Assembly: GCF_000151315.2 (NCBI RefSeq) | Contig: NW_011887298.1 | Location: 690,129-754,128, forward strand | Source of the DNA: Capsaspora owczarzaki ATCC 30864 | Taxonomy: Eukaryota > Opisthokonta > Filasterea | Length of the DNA stretch: 64,000 bases | Reading direction: 5' to 3' | Shown: positions 45,354 through 57,400 of the stretch, piece after piece | How positions within the stretch are numbered: position 1 is the first letter of the stretch | How the letters are laid out: every line of letters starts with the position of its first letter | Position numbers and translations under genes: made by a program | The notes under the pieces: model-generated | Told to the model about the DNA's origin: nothing | Database searches by the model: none | The model's input: the letters and a program-made list of their open reading frames with translations, nothing else

Positions 45354-46974
45354 AGGCCAAACAAAAACCCACAACAAAAACAAAAAAGCGGTTGGATCAG
45401 AACAACAATTTTTTAACTAGAAAAGCAAGGTGCCATCCATGGCACTGGGCCTCACCTTTGGATCGAGAAGAGAGTCAATGATTGGAACAAATCCACTCCG
45501 TAGCTCTCCAGTCAGCAAGTGCCGCATCGCAACGAGCAGCTCGCGCCGTGTGGCAACTGCTTCGTTGGGGCATGATTGCAAGAGTTGAAGGACGAACGGA
45601 GGCACCTTAATCACAAAGATTCGTGGAGGTTCGGGCGTTCCCCTCATGAGAAACGCCAAAAACGAGAGTGTCTTGACTTGGCAGCTGATAAAGTCAGCAA
45701 AGGCTGTCTTTTTGGCTGGTGTGGCTTGCACCAGATCCAAGGCTGGCGGGGAAATGCCAAAGACATCGAGAATTAGCCGCAAAAACTGACCCATTGTTTG
45801 AGGCGGCACCGAGGGTTTGTAGAGCTGCAGCAGCAGCACAACGACGAACGGACACTCGGTCAGCACCTTGAACGAATTCCCTGCGCGTATTGGGCGAGTT
45901 GACCGTCCTGCGGCGCTTGCAGACCCAATGTCCAAATTTGCTTCTCCAGTCGTCGCCGCCGCGTTGGCTGCACTCAGACTGGCAACAGACGCTGGTCGCT
46001 GAGGTGAAGAAGCCGTCGATGTCGCTCCTGTCGACTGAAAGGCCTGCTCGTACGTCACCGGCATGTTGCGGTAAAACTGCTGGATAATGTTCAAAAAGGG
46101 CTGCACGTCTGCCACCAACATGGGCCGAAACGCCTTGTGCAGATCGGTGATGATGCGGACTGCGACCACCGCATTGTCCTCGTTGTCAAACTCTAGCACG
46201 TACAGCGCGGTCTTCATAATGTCCCCTGCATGTGGTCGCATCACTTCTGAGGTGGGCAATCGGTTCAACACGTCCATGAGCGTGTTTCTGAGTTTCTGAG
46301 TTGACGGACCGAGAGCAGGCGGGGCAGAGGTAAGGGAAAGGAACCAAAAACACAGTGAGAACGGGCGAAAACGACGAAGAGTGCTGCATCTCGCAAAACC
46401 TTTTTCCATCAAAAGCAAGCATACTTGTTTCACAGAGTCAGAGTTCTCCAATTCAGGAGCCTCACGAAGGGCGCTGAGGAATTCTGGGAGCAAGAATTTG
46501 AGAAAGCTGCCGTACTCGGCGGAATGAACGAAATCAATGCATTCACGGATTTCTGTTGCATGCTCGAGACGCGTCTTGTCATCTCGAGCCTCCTGTGAAG
46601 GGACGCGATGCCAAGCAGGCAGATGCGATGCGAGCAGGCAGGGGGTTGAGTGGTTGAAATCAACATGTGACGGCAGAAGCCGCTCTCTCAAGCAAACAAA
46701 CGAACGGCTCCGACCAAACTGTCCAACAACATACTTGGAATCGTCGTGCATACGCCTCGAGATTCCCACTAGCGAGCGCTTGGATGGTGGCAGATCGCTG
46801 CGGGGTGGACGGAGCATTCTGGTTGCTCGGAGGAGCATTCTGCGCCAGCGTGTGGGCAGGTGTTGCGCTCTCCGCTGCTCCTGCAGCCACGGCACTGTCA
46901 CCGTGCTGCATGGCATCGTTCGACGCCGCAGATGCCGACGACGATGTCGCCAACGGGGAAGTGTCCATGTCCAT
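32409..46974 (-). CDS. TRRAP: TRRAP/Tra1, PIKK-family pseudokinase scaffold, predicted 4569 aa
   Basis: Seven exons: 46735-46974, 46425-46592, 45456-46295, 40202-45253, 33164-40079, 32874-33022 and 32409-32753. They encode 4569 residues; exons of 5052 and 6916 nt carry most of it. TRRAP/Tra1 is the activator-binding scaffold of SAGA and NuA4 histone acetyltransferases. N-terminal matches include KLRNTLMDVLNRLP and ADVQPFLNIIQQFYRNMP; thousands of helical HEAT residues follow. The FAT region is at about 3150-3900, the kinase-like domain at about 4160-4530 and the FATC ends TWQPWL. Catalytic residues are lost: the GDRHxxN loop reads GQRYPHRM and DFG reads DLH, as expected for a pseudokinase. 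The protein is about 700 residues longer than the human or yeast one, because of Ser, Thr and Ala-rich inserts. Intron 3 holds an 84-nt GA repeat. The start is the MDMD ATG. Confidence 0.96.
38021..38094 (-). repeat. ACC/ACG repeat encoding polythreonine in TRRAP
   Basis: On the minus strand the in-frame trinucleotide repeat encodes a long Thr run, interrupted by Ala, within the helical repeat region of TRRAP. It is a lineage-specific low-complexity insert. Confidence 0.85.
45269..45352 (+). repeat. (AG)42 dinucleotide microsatellite in TRRAP intron 3
   Basis: Forty-two perfect AG units preceded by nine G residues. On the transcribed (minus) strand this is (CT)n followed by C9 and the acceptor GCATAG, so the repeat forms an extreme pyrimidine tract for that 202-nt intron. 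Confidence 0.95.
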
Positions 46975-48048
46975 TACGAGCGCGAATGTCCCAAGAACCG
47001 GATTCCGGGGTCGTTGATCGCAGAAAATCAATCTCGCCGTCGCACGCTGGCACACTCGGAAAATGCAAGGTCAGCCGCACACTTGGGCAGCAGCGACTGA
47101 CGGGATCTGTCAGCACACAATGGAACGAGGAGCCAAAGCGGGGAATGAGCACAGGCAGTCAAACTCACCCTCCCCCGAAAGCCTCTTTCTCCACCCCACT
47201 CCTCCCCCAGCGCCCTTGTCAACGCAGACACATGCATGCAGAGTGTGTCAGGGCGAGAGACGGAAGGGGGTGGGACCACCGCGGTGGACGCCGAGCGTGC
47301 AATGCGATCGCGATCTCGGCATTTTGGCGCCAACGGGAACGCCCCGTCCCGTCGCTTCACTTCCTGCAACATGCCTGCTTGCTGCTGCTTGCTGATGATG
47401 AATGTATAGTGACGAATGTATGGTCGAATGGATCGTTCGATATGATCGAGGGGGGTAGGGACACAGTATGAGTGCAGTAGTTACAAAGGGGAAACGCTCC
47501 ACTGGAGGGAAGACTGGGAACAACATTGAAAAAGCATCAACCAAAGAACCAAATACTAGCATGCATGGCACGACAAAATCATCGGAGGGCAGAGAGACAG
47601 AGGGAGAGCAAAACGATTGAATTTCGTAATGCGAGTCCTCTTGCTTCCAACGCTCAGACACCCACCTCATTCTTTGTTGCATTGAACAAGTGACTTGGGT
47701 TGCCATGACTCGGATATCCATGTTGTACTAGTAGAGTAGTACTCCACGGGGGTTGGTCGCAGCACTCTCATTGTCAATGTCAAAGGGCAGCGTTTCTGTC
47801 CCTCTGCTCTGATCCCAGCCTGTTTGTTGCTTGGTTGGGTTTCGTGTGCTCAATGCGTGTCACTGTTGATTCTGAGAGCTTTTCTTTGTTTCTGAGATTG
47901 CCTTTTTTGTCACCTGCCTTGTTTGGTAGTTTTTCAGTCCTTGTTTTCCCCGTTTTCAACCCTTTTTGGAAGCAGACGAGGCGAGGTCTTCACTTGTGGT
48001 ACAAAGAGAGTGCTCGGGCGACTCTACAAACAGCTCACCTGTGGGTAA
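46975..48048. other. Divergent intergenic between TRRAP and the TRIM-like gene
   Basis: 1.07 kb between two starts. I see no coding sequence; overlapping frames on both strands are not protein-like. Both promoters presumably lie here, with the TRIM-like gene's 5' leader at about 47850-48048. Confidence 0.75.
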
Positions 48049-48065
48049 ATGACCATTACGACGAC

Positions 48066-48099
<34 letters not shown>

Positions 48100-51000
48100 A
48101 ATCCTCAAGCCAATGCGAATGCGAACAGCGCTGCAACTGCGACGATGAGTGCTCCAAGTGCGCCGAGTGGCCATGCTCCACTCGCAGCACCAGGCTCGAA
48201 TACCAGTCCCAGTAGCACGACGACGAGCACGACGACGAGCACGAGCACGAGCACTGGCAATGCAAATCCAGTGACGGAATGCCGCGTTTGCAGGGCGACC
48301 ATTGCGCTGCCAATTCTACTCGACTGCCTGCACACTTGCTGCCTGCGCCACCTGGTCCCTGCTGGCCTGCTGAGCCTGATGCCGCCAAGCGCGGCGGTTG
48401 GCTGCCAGAGCCCGTCCGCCATCTCGAGTGGTAGCGCCGCCGGTCCCATTGGCAATGGTCATCAAGCGTTTTCCACAGTCGAGGCTGCTACTTCTGCGAC
48501 TGCTACAAATACTGCTGCTGCTGCTGCTGCTGCGAACGAGATGGCTATCGAACCGTCGCATCGACGGAGCTCGGATGAAGCTGCAGCAGCGTCCAGCCAG
48601 ACTGTCACTACCGTCGGCACCAGTCCACGCCAGTCACTGACGGGTGGGATGATGCTGGTCGCTTCATCAAGCTTTGACCACGCCGGGATTGCAGCAGCCA
48701 ACGACACAAGCGCCCTGGTCATGCTGAACGAACGACAGGGATATCTGATTTGCCCGCTGTGCAGCTCGCAAACGCGCGTTGATGCAGCTACTGCAAGCCA
48801 GATTGACCAGAACTCAACGCCTACCATGGCCCAGCTCGCAGCCACCATCAGACTAAATGCGGACGAGCTGGCGCAACAGACTGGCTCGGCGGTCATTGCA
48901 GGCATACGAAACCCGGCCGCGATGCTCATTGCCGTTCTGGCCAAGCGTGACGAGCTTCTCACCTTTGTTGTCGACAGTACGGAGAACAAAGTCCGAGCCA
49001 CGTGTGCGAATTGCGAGCAGGTAAGCCTCGGAGGAGGAAGATTTTTGTGCGAGTTGCCACATTTGCTCTTGTTTCCCTTTCTCAATTTTTCATGTTGCCG
49101 TCCCAGCACCAAGCCGACTTTTTCTGCAACACCTGCGAGGCGCCGCTCTGCCAGGTTTGCCGTCAAACGACACATTCAGCACGGCTATTCCAAAGCCATA
49201 ATGTTGTTGGACTGTCGGATGTTGCAACTTCTGGCGACGTCAGCCACGAAATGTGGTCGCGATGTGCCATTCACCGCAAGCCCCTAGAGCTCTTTTGCCT
49301 TGAACACTACTGCCCCTTGTGCATCCAGTGCTTTCTTGAAGGCGAGCACCGTGAGCATCAAACCAAGGTACGTAAGACACGTGTGCGATATCTGCACCAT
49401 TTGTTTTTGATCTGACTCGAGCGAGCCATTTTCTCTTTTGATAGTGTGTCAATCTCGAAAGCGCACTCATGCTGGGACAAGAGAAGCTGGAGCGCTGCTG
49501 GGCCATTGTGAGCGACCTGCTTTCGTCCGCTCAATCGAGTGTCGATCTGCTGACAAAGTACCGCGAGGAGACGGAGCAAAGGTATAGACTTGATGGGAAC
49601 CATTCCGGCTTCTCCATGCAAATCGATCGGCTTCATTGTTGTTGTTGGATGCGCACTCACGGCTGAAAATGCAAAATGTTGTTCCAAAACCCAGTTACGC
49701 ATACGAAATTGCCGCATGTCGGCGCATCCGGGAGGCATTAGAAAACCGACTCGATATTGCCATGCGGAATCTGTTGCACAGCGCTATTGAACAGCGGGAT
49801 CGGTATGAAATAGAAACTTGTTGATGGTGCGGTTTTGCTCAAACTTGTCCTTTGCCTCATTTCAATTGTCTGCCTGTGTCTCTGCTCTGCGCTTTGTGAT
49901 TTGGGTGGGTGGGGGCGCTGTAACAGCAAACTGGCCGTGTTTGGAGCTCAATTGACCGACCTCACCACTTTGGTGCCAAAGCTTCAGGACGCCATTTCCA
50001 TCACATCCCTTTTTCTCGCTTCCACCTCAATGACACCGCACGAACAAGCTCCCCTCCTTTCGAGCATTGGTGCTTCGAGGATGCTGGCCATCACGAGCAA
50101 CACTACTGAGGAGGCCTCCTCATCAACCGCATCATCCACCATTCCGGCCGATCAAGCAAAAGGGGCAGCAGCGATTATGCAGAAGCGATCGTCCTTTTTT
50201 GCCTTGTTACGGCACATCATTGACCGCTTGCAGCGCGTCTGTCAACTTCCTTTTGACGTCATGCCGGCCGAAGGATCGAAAATCAAGGTGCGGTTTCCGG
50301 TTTCAGAAGATGTGTGTGCTTGATTTTGTGATTATTTGACGACTGACTTGACAACGTTGAAACAGATCAATGGTAAAAAGGAGTTTGCGCGCCAGATTGC
50401 GAGCGAGCTTACTCCTTACGACGCATCAGGTAACGAAAGATAGCTTGGTCGTGTTGCTTGTGATTTTGCTTTTTCTCGTTGTGATCAACAATCTCGACCT
50501 CTCTTGGCTATGGTAACCCGATAGCTGCGGCCAACAGTGACTATGCATTCCGAAGACGAGCAGGAAGCGGACGTCGGGCTACTGCGCTCAAAGATTCCGA
50601 CGACGCGGTAGGTCGATTTTGTTTGTTTTTGTGCTCGTCCGTGCGGTGCCCATTTAAGAGAGCAGGCTCTGATTCCTGGTTCTGACTACCTTTGATAGGA
50701 CTCGATGCAGGTGTCAACACCACTCTCGTTCACGGCGCTGTCAGACCCGGCATTTGCGTTGATACTGGATCTGTCACAAGATCCGCCAACACCTCTGCGG
50801 TCGAGCGGCGTCTTCCAAGCGCCTGAATTTCCTGCGCCACTTGATGCAAGCAATGCTCCGTTGACCGAATCATTGCTGCATCCATCGGCGACACACACCG
50901 CAGCCATCGCGCCGTCACTCGTCGAGTCTCAATCCCACGCGGGTGGCAGCGCCTCGTCTGCTCTCTCCGACAAGTCCAACGAAGCCTCTGGGGCCAACCA

Positions 51001-51997
51001 GCAGCTACCACGGCCTGGAGAACCCACAGCGACGCAACAACGGCATCGAGAGCTGCCTTCCGAACCGTCTCCCGAGCACACGCCCACAGCAGCAGCGTCC
51101 CTCGCGACGAACGAGCCAGCTCTTGCACCTCAGAACAATGGGCCGGAGGCACAGGCGCCGACTGTTGTCCTCACACCACCCGTCGATCAGCTTTCGTCGG
51201 AAGGCGGCGCAGGCGAGGCCTCCCATCCCCTTGCCAACGGCAAAGTCTCGCCTCCCACCACGCGCATGCCAAGTTTCCTTGAGGACGAGAATGAGCAGCT
51301 GTTTGCCCACCTTTCCCTCGAGTTCAAAATGTTCATGGACCAAACATTTATGCGCCTGTCCGAGCTCAAAGTGACTGTCCAAGAACTTCATCGCGATCTC
51401 ACTGCGCGCAAATGCAAGCCCAAGCCGAAAGAGGTGCGATTCACCTTTGAGACGGGGTGCAATCGTCCTGTGTGTTGTGAATTGTTGCTCATCTGACCCG
51501 GCTGTTTCCTTTGTTTTTTTTTTTCGCAGATTGCCAAGGTGCTCGAAGAAGGCAATTCCATCCGCATTGCGGTGGAAAACCAACACTTGGAGCTGGACAA
51601 GACGGAAATCCTGCTCACCGAGCGTTGGCGCCAAATGTTTGAGCAAGTTGCGCGAGAACAAGAGCAGTTTTTGATGCACAAGCAGTCGTTCGAGGCCATG
51701 ATGATGGAAAATGGCCATCTCGTTGGCATCCTGGACCAGCTGTCAGCCTTCAGCCAAACGCTGTCCAGTTCGATTGAAAAGTCCGATCCGCGCTTCGAGG
51801 TGACTGCGTCGGGCGGGTCGATGTCGGCCATCCTCGACCAAATCCGCGTCCTCAATCCCAACAGCGAGCAGCGTCTCGATGCCATCCGCGTCGCCCGCGA
51901 ACAGCGACAGACCATCATTGACGGTGTGCCCAACGAGATTGCCGAGGCTCTTCGGGAAGGCAAGACCAAGCTTCGGAATGTCACCAACAAGGACTGA
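48049..51997 (+). CDS. TRIM-like RING/B-box/coiled-coil protein with split RING, predicted 1062 aa
   Basis: Nine exons (48049-49020, 49107-49367, 49445-49581, 49695-49802, 49927-50287, 50366-50429, 50525-50607, 50699-51433, 51530-51997) encode 1062 residues. After a Thr/Ser-rich start, a RING-like half has CRVC, then DCLHTCCLRH. Its last pair (CPLC) comes only about 140 residues later, after a low-complexity insert. B-box 1 (CANC, CNTC, CQVC, then His) and B-box 2 (CAIH, CLEH, CIQC, GEHREH) follow, then helical coiled-coil segments. The disordered middle is Pro/Ser/Ala-rich, and the C-terminus ends in another coiled coil. The order is RBCC, as in TRIM ubiquitin ligases, but no NHL, SPRY or filamin domain is seen. 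The sixth RING ligand would be His. E3 activity is inference; the substrate is unknown. Confidence 0.87.
48060..48096 (+). repeat. ACG repeat encoding polythreonine
   Basis: An in-frame trinucleotide repeat at the very start of the TRIM-like protein encodes about 13 Thr. It lies within 12 nt of the ATG. Confidence 0.85.
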
Positions 51998-53231
51998 GAG
52001 CGCACTTTTTTGTTGTGTTGCAAACCCTTTTTCCCCCAGAACCACCATTTGTTACGCTCTTCATCTTATCAATAAACACACACAGTCACAGCAATGGGAA
52101 CACTCAGAGCAAGATGACTCACCACGCAATAAAATGGAGGAGCTATTTTGAGGTGCATTCAGCTGTGAAAAAAACAAAAACAGGAAAAACAGGAAAAACC
52201 CATCATTGGCGGTTAATTCAGGCCGTTGAAAATTGTCCCTTTGTCATTCCTTCTTTTTTCTTTTTTCTTGTTTGACTTGTGAGTTTGGGAACTGAACAAT
52301 CATAGAAACAACAATGACCAACATCATCACTTTCTTGCACTTTGATTTGATTGATGGCGAAAAAACAAAAATCACGAGCTTTGAAAATTTTGATTGGAGG
52401 AAAAAAGCAATGAAACGAGGTTTTTTTTTTTTTTTTTTTTTTTTGTTTCTTCGTTTCGTTTGCAACGTTGGCTTTTGATCGGCAAATGGGGGGTTCGTCT
52501 TGATGGATTTCGCAATCACCGGCACAGTTGAATCTGGTGCTGGCGGATGCGGAGAAGCGAGCGCGCAACTGCAGCTGGGAGAGCAAAGGCAAAAGCCAAT
52601 TTTCACATTAAAATAGCGCAAGCCAATTTTATCTGCGGTGCACAACAACAACAACAACAACAACAACAAGCACAGCGTTGAATGCAAGGCAAAAGCAGTC
52701 GAACTTGGAGAGGTGAATGAAAAGGGGAGACAGCGCCGCGAATTGCAGTCGCAGGGCGATCGGAGCGAAACGATCAATCCAATCCAATCCAATACAATAC
52801 AATGTTGGCATTTTTTTTTTTTTTTTTTTTTTGTGAGCAATTAAAACAGTTGTTTGGGCGACTTGCTCCGAGTTAACCGCTCGACTTGATCAAATCAAAA
52901 AGCCAAGCCAAAGAGCGATCAAGCTAGTCGTACAAAAGAATCAAAAAAGAATCAAACGAAAGCAAACATGACCAGCGATCGACCGAAGCAAAAGCAAAAA
53001 ATCCATTGGATGGAGTTTTGGTTTTTTTTTTTCCCGTTAGTTTTTGCTGCTTGTTTGAACTGTGGCTCGCAAAAGTGACACGTATTCAACATTCTGAACA
53101 TGTCAACTGAATATGTCAAACGGTCAACTTGTACTAAACTCGCCTGTGCTCGACTTTCTGTTTTTGCTTGTTTGTTTTTCTCTTGTTTTGGAAATCGCCC
53201 TCCCCCCCTCCTTCCTTCCACCAGGACTACC
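51998..53231. other. Intergenic with homopolymer and CAA/CCAAT-type repeats
   Basis: 1.2 kb between the TRIM-like and hydroxylase genes. T runs lie at 52421-52444 and 52811-52832, a CAA repeat at about 52645-52670 and short CCAAT/ACAAT units at 52777-52803. No coding sequence is supported. It includes the TRIM-like 3' end and the hydroxylase promoter. Confidence 0.75.
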
Positions 53232-54179
53232 ATGCTCAATCAGAAGCAATTCATCCTCGCGGCGGTCAACATCCTGAGCATCTGGGCGGCGCAGTCGGAG
53301 GCGGCGCACTTCCACATCAAGGACTTGGCCAAGACGGTGCTGCATATGGACACGCTGTCCGACTGGACCATTTCCACAGTCCTGGTCTCGTTCGGCTACG
53401 TCATGTCCTTCCTGCTGACTGCCGGCGCGTTCGAGTACACCAACCCCAAGGTCAAGGATGAGAAGCGCATGGCCATCATCAAGCTCGAGCTGCAGTACGG
53501 CATTGGCTCGCTCGTCTGGATTTCGATTTACGCCACGACCTGGCTCTTCCTGGTCGATGCCCACACGCCGTACTATGCGTACTTTGCGACCCACGACTAC
53601 ACCTTCACCTGGCTGCTGATCAACGTGGCCTGGTATCTGTTCTGGATGGACACGTTCTTCTACTGGTCGCACCGCCTGCTGCACATGACCAAGCCCATCA
53701 ACCTGTGGTTCCTCGTGCACCGCCACCACCACCAGTTCGTCGACCCGACTGCCTTTGGCCAGGATGCAGTTCATCCTCTTGAGGCTCTTCTGCAAGGTAA
53801 CGGGTTTTGCGTTGTGAACATTGACGAGAGAATGGAGTAACAAACAGAGATGCGTTTGCTTACTTGTTGCTCCTTTCTGCAAACAGGTCCTGTGCCGCAC
53901 TTCCTGACGTTCGTGTTCATGCCAATGCACCCGCTGACTGCCTCCGTGCTTGGCTTCTTCACCTCGATCTACGCCATTGCCGCTCACGACGGTCGCCGAT
54001 TTGACTTGAACGACCACGTCAAGCACCACCACTACAAGAACGTCAACTTTGGCCTGTACTGGGGTCTGTGGGACTACATCTGCGGCACTCGCTGGAGCAA
54101 GCAGGGACACCCCGACCGCATCAAGTTTGAGTGGAACTATGACGGTCTGGCTGGCGACAAGATCCAGAAGGCCGAGTAA
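53232..54179 (+). CDS. Fatty acid hydroxylase / sterol desaturase superfamily enzyme, predicted 285 aa
   Basis: Two exons (53232-53796 and 53887-54179) encode 285 residues, the normal size for the membrane di-iron hydroxylases that include C4-sterol methyl oxidase and C5-sterol desaturase. The three His clusters are present: HRLLH at 147-151, HRHHH at about 163-167, and HVKHHHYKNVNFG near 230, followed by the typical YWGLWDYICGTRW. Four or so membrane spans surround them. Which lipid is oxidised cannot be told from sequence. An upstream in-frame ATG at 53100 would add 44 residues; I chose 53232 because the added part is not family-like and 53232 has a better context (CTACCATG). Codon use is strongly C-biased, suggesting high expression. 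PEX1 begins only 240 nt downstream. Confidence 0.93.
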
Positions 54180-54419
54180 TACAAGGCACTTGTTTTCCCA
54201 GCCCCCCCCCACCTTGTCTTTTTGAAGCTCTGCTGTCCCTTGATTGTGTTCCTGTACCTGAATATTCATGCTGTAGTTCTTGATGAAACAAAAATTTGCG
54301 AAGTCGTTCCACGAGCGGGCATGGAGCTCTCTTGCATTCGATTCTCTTGATAGTCTCGCGATTCTGTCTGATTTCATTCAGTCGTGATTCTGATTCACTC
54401 GACTGATTCATTGGTTGAT

Positions 54420-57400
54420 ATGGCTGGAGCGGAAGTCGGATTGCGCTGCGGTGCCTATCGTGATTGCTTCCTGCGCCTGCCTGAAGCGTGGCTGCGGCGA
54501 TCGTCTTCCAATGCTGCTGGTACTGCTGCTGCGTCCAGTTGTCCACGATCGCTCACCCTGCGTCCTGGCGGGGTCTACCGAGTCGTGCGCAGCAGCAGCA
54601 GCGACGGGGAGCCAAGTCCAAGCACCACAACGGCGGCGTTCCTGACCTGGCCAGGCGAGGACTTTGTGCTGCCGACGCAGGCAACGACGTCACGAGCAAG
54701 TCCAGCAGCTGCATTCAGTGCACCGAGTGCAAGTATCGGGCTCGACACGACCCTGGCCCGTGAGCTGGGTTGGAAATCTGGAGACTCGGTACGGAAACGG
54801 AAACGCAGCTGCTCAGATTGACAAGTTTGCCAAGTTTGCTGAGGTCTTCTCAATTGTGTTCTTCAACCATGTCTCACTTGGAGGTTACATTGTTGTGGTT
54901 TGAAATTTCCGCCAGTTCATGATCAATCTCGTCTCGACCAGAATTCCGCAAGCAACTCGAGTCGATTTGGAGCCTGCCGCGAGCGACGATTGGGAAATCA
55001 TGGTAAGCACACTCATTGTCCGTGCACTTGCGTATGTATGTATACATGTCGGAGGGAACTCACTCGATCATTTAGCAACTGCATGCGGGCGAAATTGAGG
55101 AAATGTTCCTCCAGCAACTGCGAGTTGCGTTTACGGGATTGGTCTTTCCCCTGCGCGTGGGAGGCCATACCATCATACGATGTCGTGTTGGTAAGCATGA
55201 TTACTGTCTCCATTGGCAAAGCAAGCACAATCATTGAATCTCAATCCAACGTACTTTTTTTTTTTTTTTTTTTTTTGTTTTGTGACTGGACAGCTTCCTT
55301 TTCACCAAGCGAGGCAGAGTGTGTCGAGTTGGGGGTCTCAACTGAGCTGGTCATTGCCCCAAAGGTGCGATCTCTCCCCGGCCCTGCACGGGAGTTGACC
55401 ACATCAACCACTCCGCCAGTGAAAACCATCGATTTAAACTTCCGCATCCAGCCGTGGCCAGTCGCAGCCACCACCACCACCACCACCACCACCACGTCTA
55501 CCGAACCCCTGTTCTCGGACGCTTACCCGTTTGTGTCACTCAATCCGCAGCAACTGGGCACTCTTCGTGACCAGCTCGGCGAAGGACCGATCTATGTTCA
55601 AATCCACGCCGCGAAACAAGTGGGGTTGGTTCTTCCCGACGGACCAGCACCCGCTCGCTCCCATGTTTTCCTTTCAAGGCTACTTGCGTCAGACAAGATT
55701 AAAAACTACACACGAGTGAACACGTCAGCCTTCTCTGCTCACGCTGCGACTGCGCTTTCATGCATCCAGCTCGGCCTCGACACTCCACCTTCTCCCGACA
55801 TTTCAGACGACGCCATTCGTGCTGCGTTCTTTGCTTATTTGCACGGCTACTGGAATCACTCGTCGAATGCTCCATTTGTGTTTGCAGCGTCGTTCGAAGT
55901 GTCGCTTTCGATTGCAGGCAATCCCATCACCGCACAAGTGCTGCCTGCTGGATTGAGCAATCCCGATGCAGATGCCTCCTTTTATTCCATCATGCGACCT
56001 TCTTCCACCGGTCTCTTGCCGGCGAGTGGCCTTGTCGTGAGCGTTCAGCGACCCGAAGCACCACCGTTCTCCGTTCCTCGTCCGCTCGAGGCCAATCCGC
56101 AACCATCGCCGTCGCTTTCTTCCCCACTACCCGTACCGTTGACGTGGAAATCACTAGAGTGGTTTGGTGGCTACCAGGCACAACTACAAGGAATTGCCTC
56201 CACTCTTGCGAAAGCTGTGCACTTGCAGCAAACACGCGCAAGCCTGCTGCCTCAAGCGCTTGCCCTCGCACCTTCTGTCTGCTGCATTCTCGTCACAGGT
56301 GCCACTGGGACGGGCAAAACTCTGCTGTGCGAGGGCTTGTGCCATTCACTTGCCCACGACCCCAGTCTTGTCGCGAACGCCATTCGCGTCGACCCAGATC
56401 AGCCTCCCTGCAGCGCCATACTCGCCCCTGCCGAATCGTCCGGCAACACGGCACTGTCACGGCAGCGTACGCCATTTATCCAGCGGTATTTGGAGCATGC
56501 GTTTGCACTGGCTCGCGCGACGCAACCCTGCGTTGTGTGGCTTCAAAACATTGACGACCTGATGCCCACCGCCGCCTCTGCCGGTAGTGGTGGTAACGGG
56601 GAGGAGGACAACGATGACAGTATTGATCCTGAAAGCCGCGCCAGGTCGTCCACCCTCGCGATCGCTTTACTCGCACAGGTCAGTGAGTGTCACAAGCGGA
56701 ATGACTCGGTCATTGTACTCGTATCTGCGCGGACTGCCACGGCAGTGCACCCCATGCTGCTGAATGGGATTCAAGGCGCAGCGGGATTTGATTTCTCTGC
56801 CGTGCTGGCTTCCCCGAGCGAGAGCGATCGGCAGGCAATCTTGACCTCGCTCTTGTCGCCAGCAGCACCCCTGCCTCAAACCACTGCCGAGAGCATCAAT
56901 GCTTCTATTGCGTCGTTGTTGACCACTCGCGTTGTCGAGGCTCCCGCTCATGTGAGCGACATTGCAAGGGCCATGGCCAAGTTGACCGATGGCTATGTGG
57001 CTGCTGACTTGTCGTTGGTGGTGCAGCGCGCTCGCGCAGTCCGAGGGTTGCGATTGGCACGCAACCCACCCACCGACACTCCTTCCGCAGATGTTGTGAT
57101 GCTGGACTTTGAAGAGGCCATGCGGGGATTCACTCCCAGCCGACTGCGTGGGCTACCTCTGCAAACGTCCGCCACGACTTGGCGAGATGTTGGCGGTTTG
57201 GAGTCTGTCAAGGCCTTGCTGACAGAGACGCTTCAGTGGCCTGCCAAGTACCCCGAGCTGTTTGCGCAGTGTCCCTTGCGCCTGCGCTCGGGCGTCCTGC
57301 TGTATGGGCCGCCTGGCTGTGCCAAGACGCTCTTGGCGTCTGCCGTCGCAGGAGAATGCGGTCTCTCCTTCATCACCGTGAAGGGACCCGAGTTGCTCAA

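Noticed and set aside
45171-45416. Plus-strand frames with long Arg-Glu repeats
   Set aside because: They are translation of the (AG)42 microsatellite in a TRRAP intron, not a gene.
48862-49175. Minus-strand frames antisense to the TRIM-like exon 1
   Set aside because: They are shadow frames over the B-box and RING region and carry no recognisable motif.
53100-53231. Upstream ATG extending the hydroxylase by 44 residues
   Set aside because: The added part is Cys/Phe/Pro-rich with no family match and has a T-rich leader-like DNA composition. The ATG at 53232 has better context and the family-like N-terminus.
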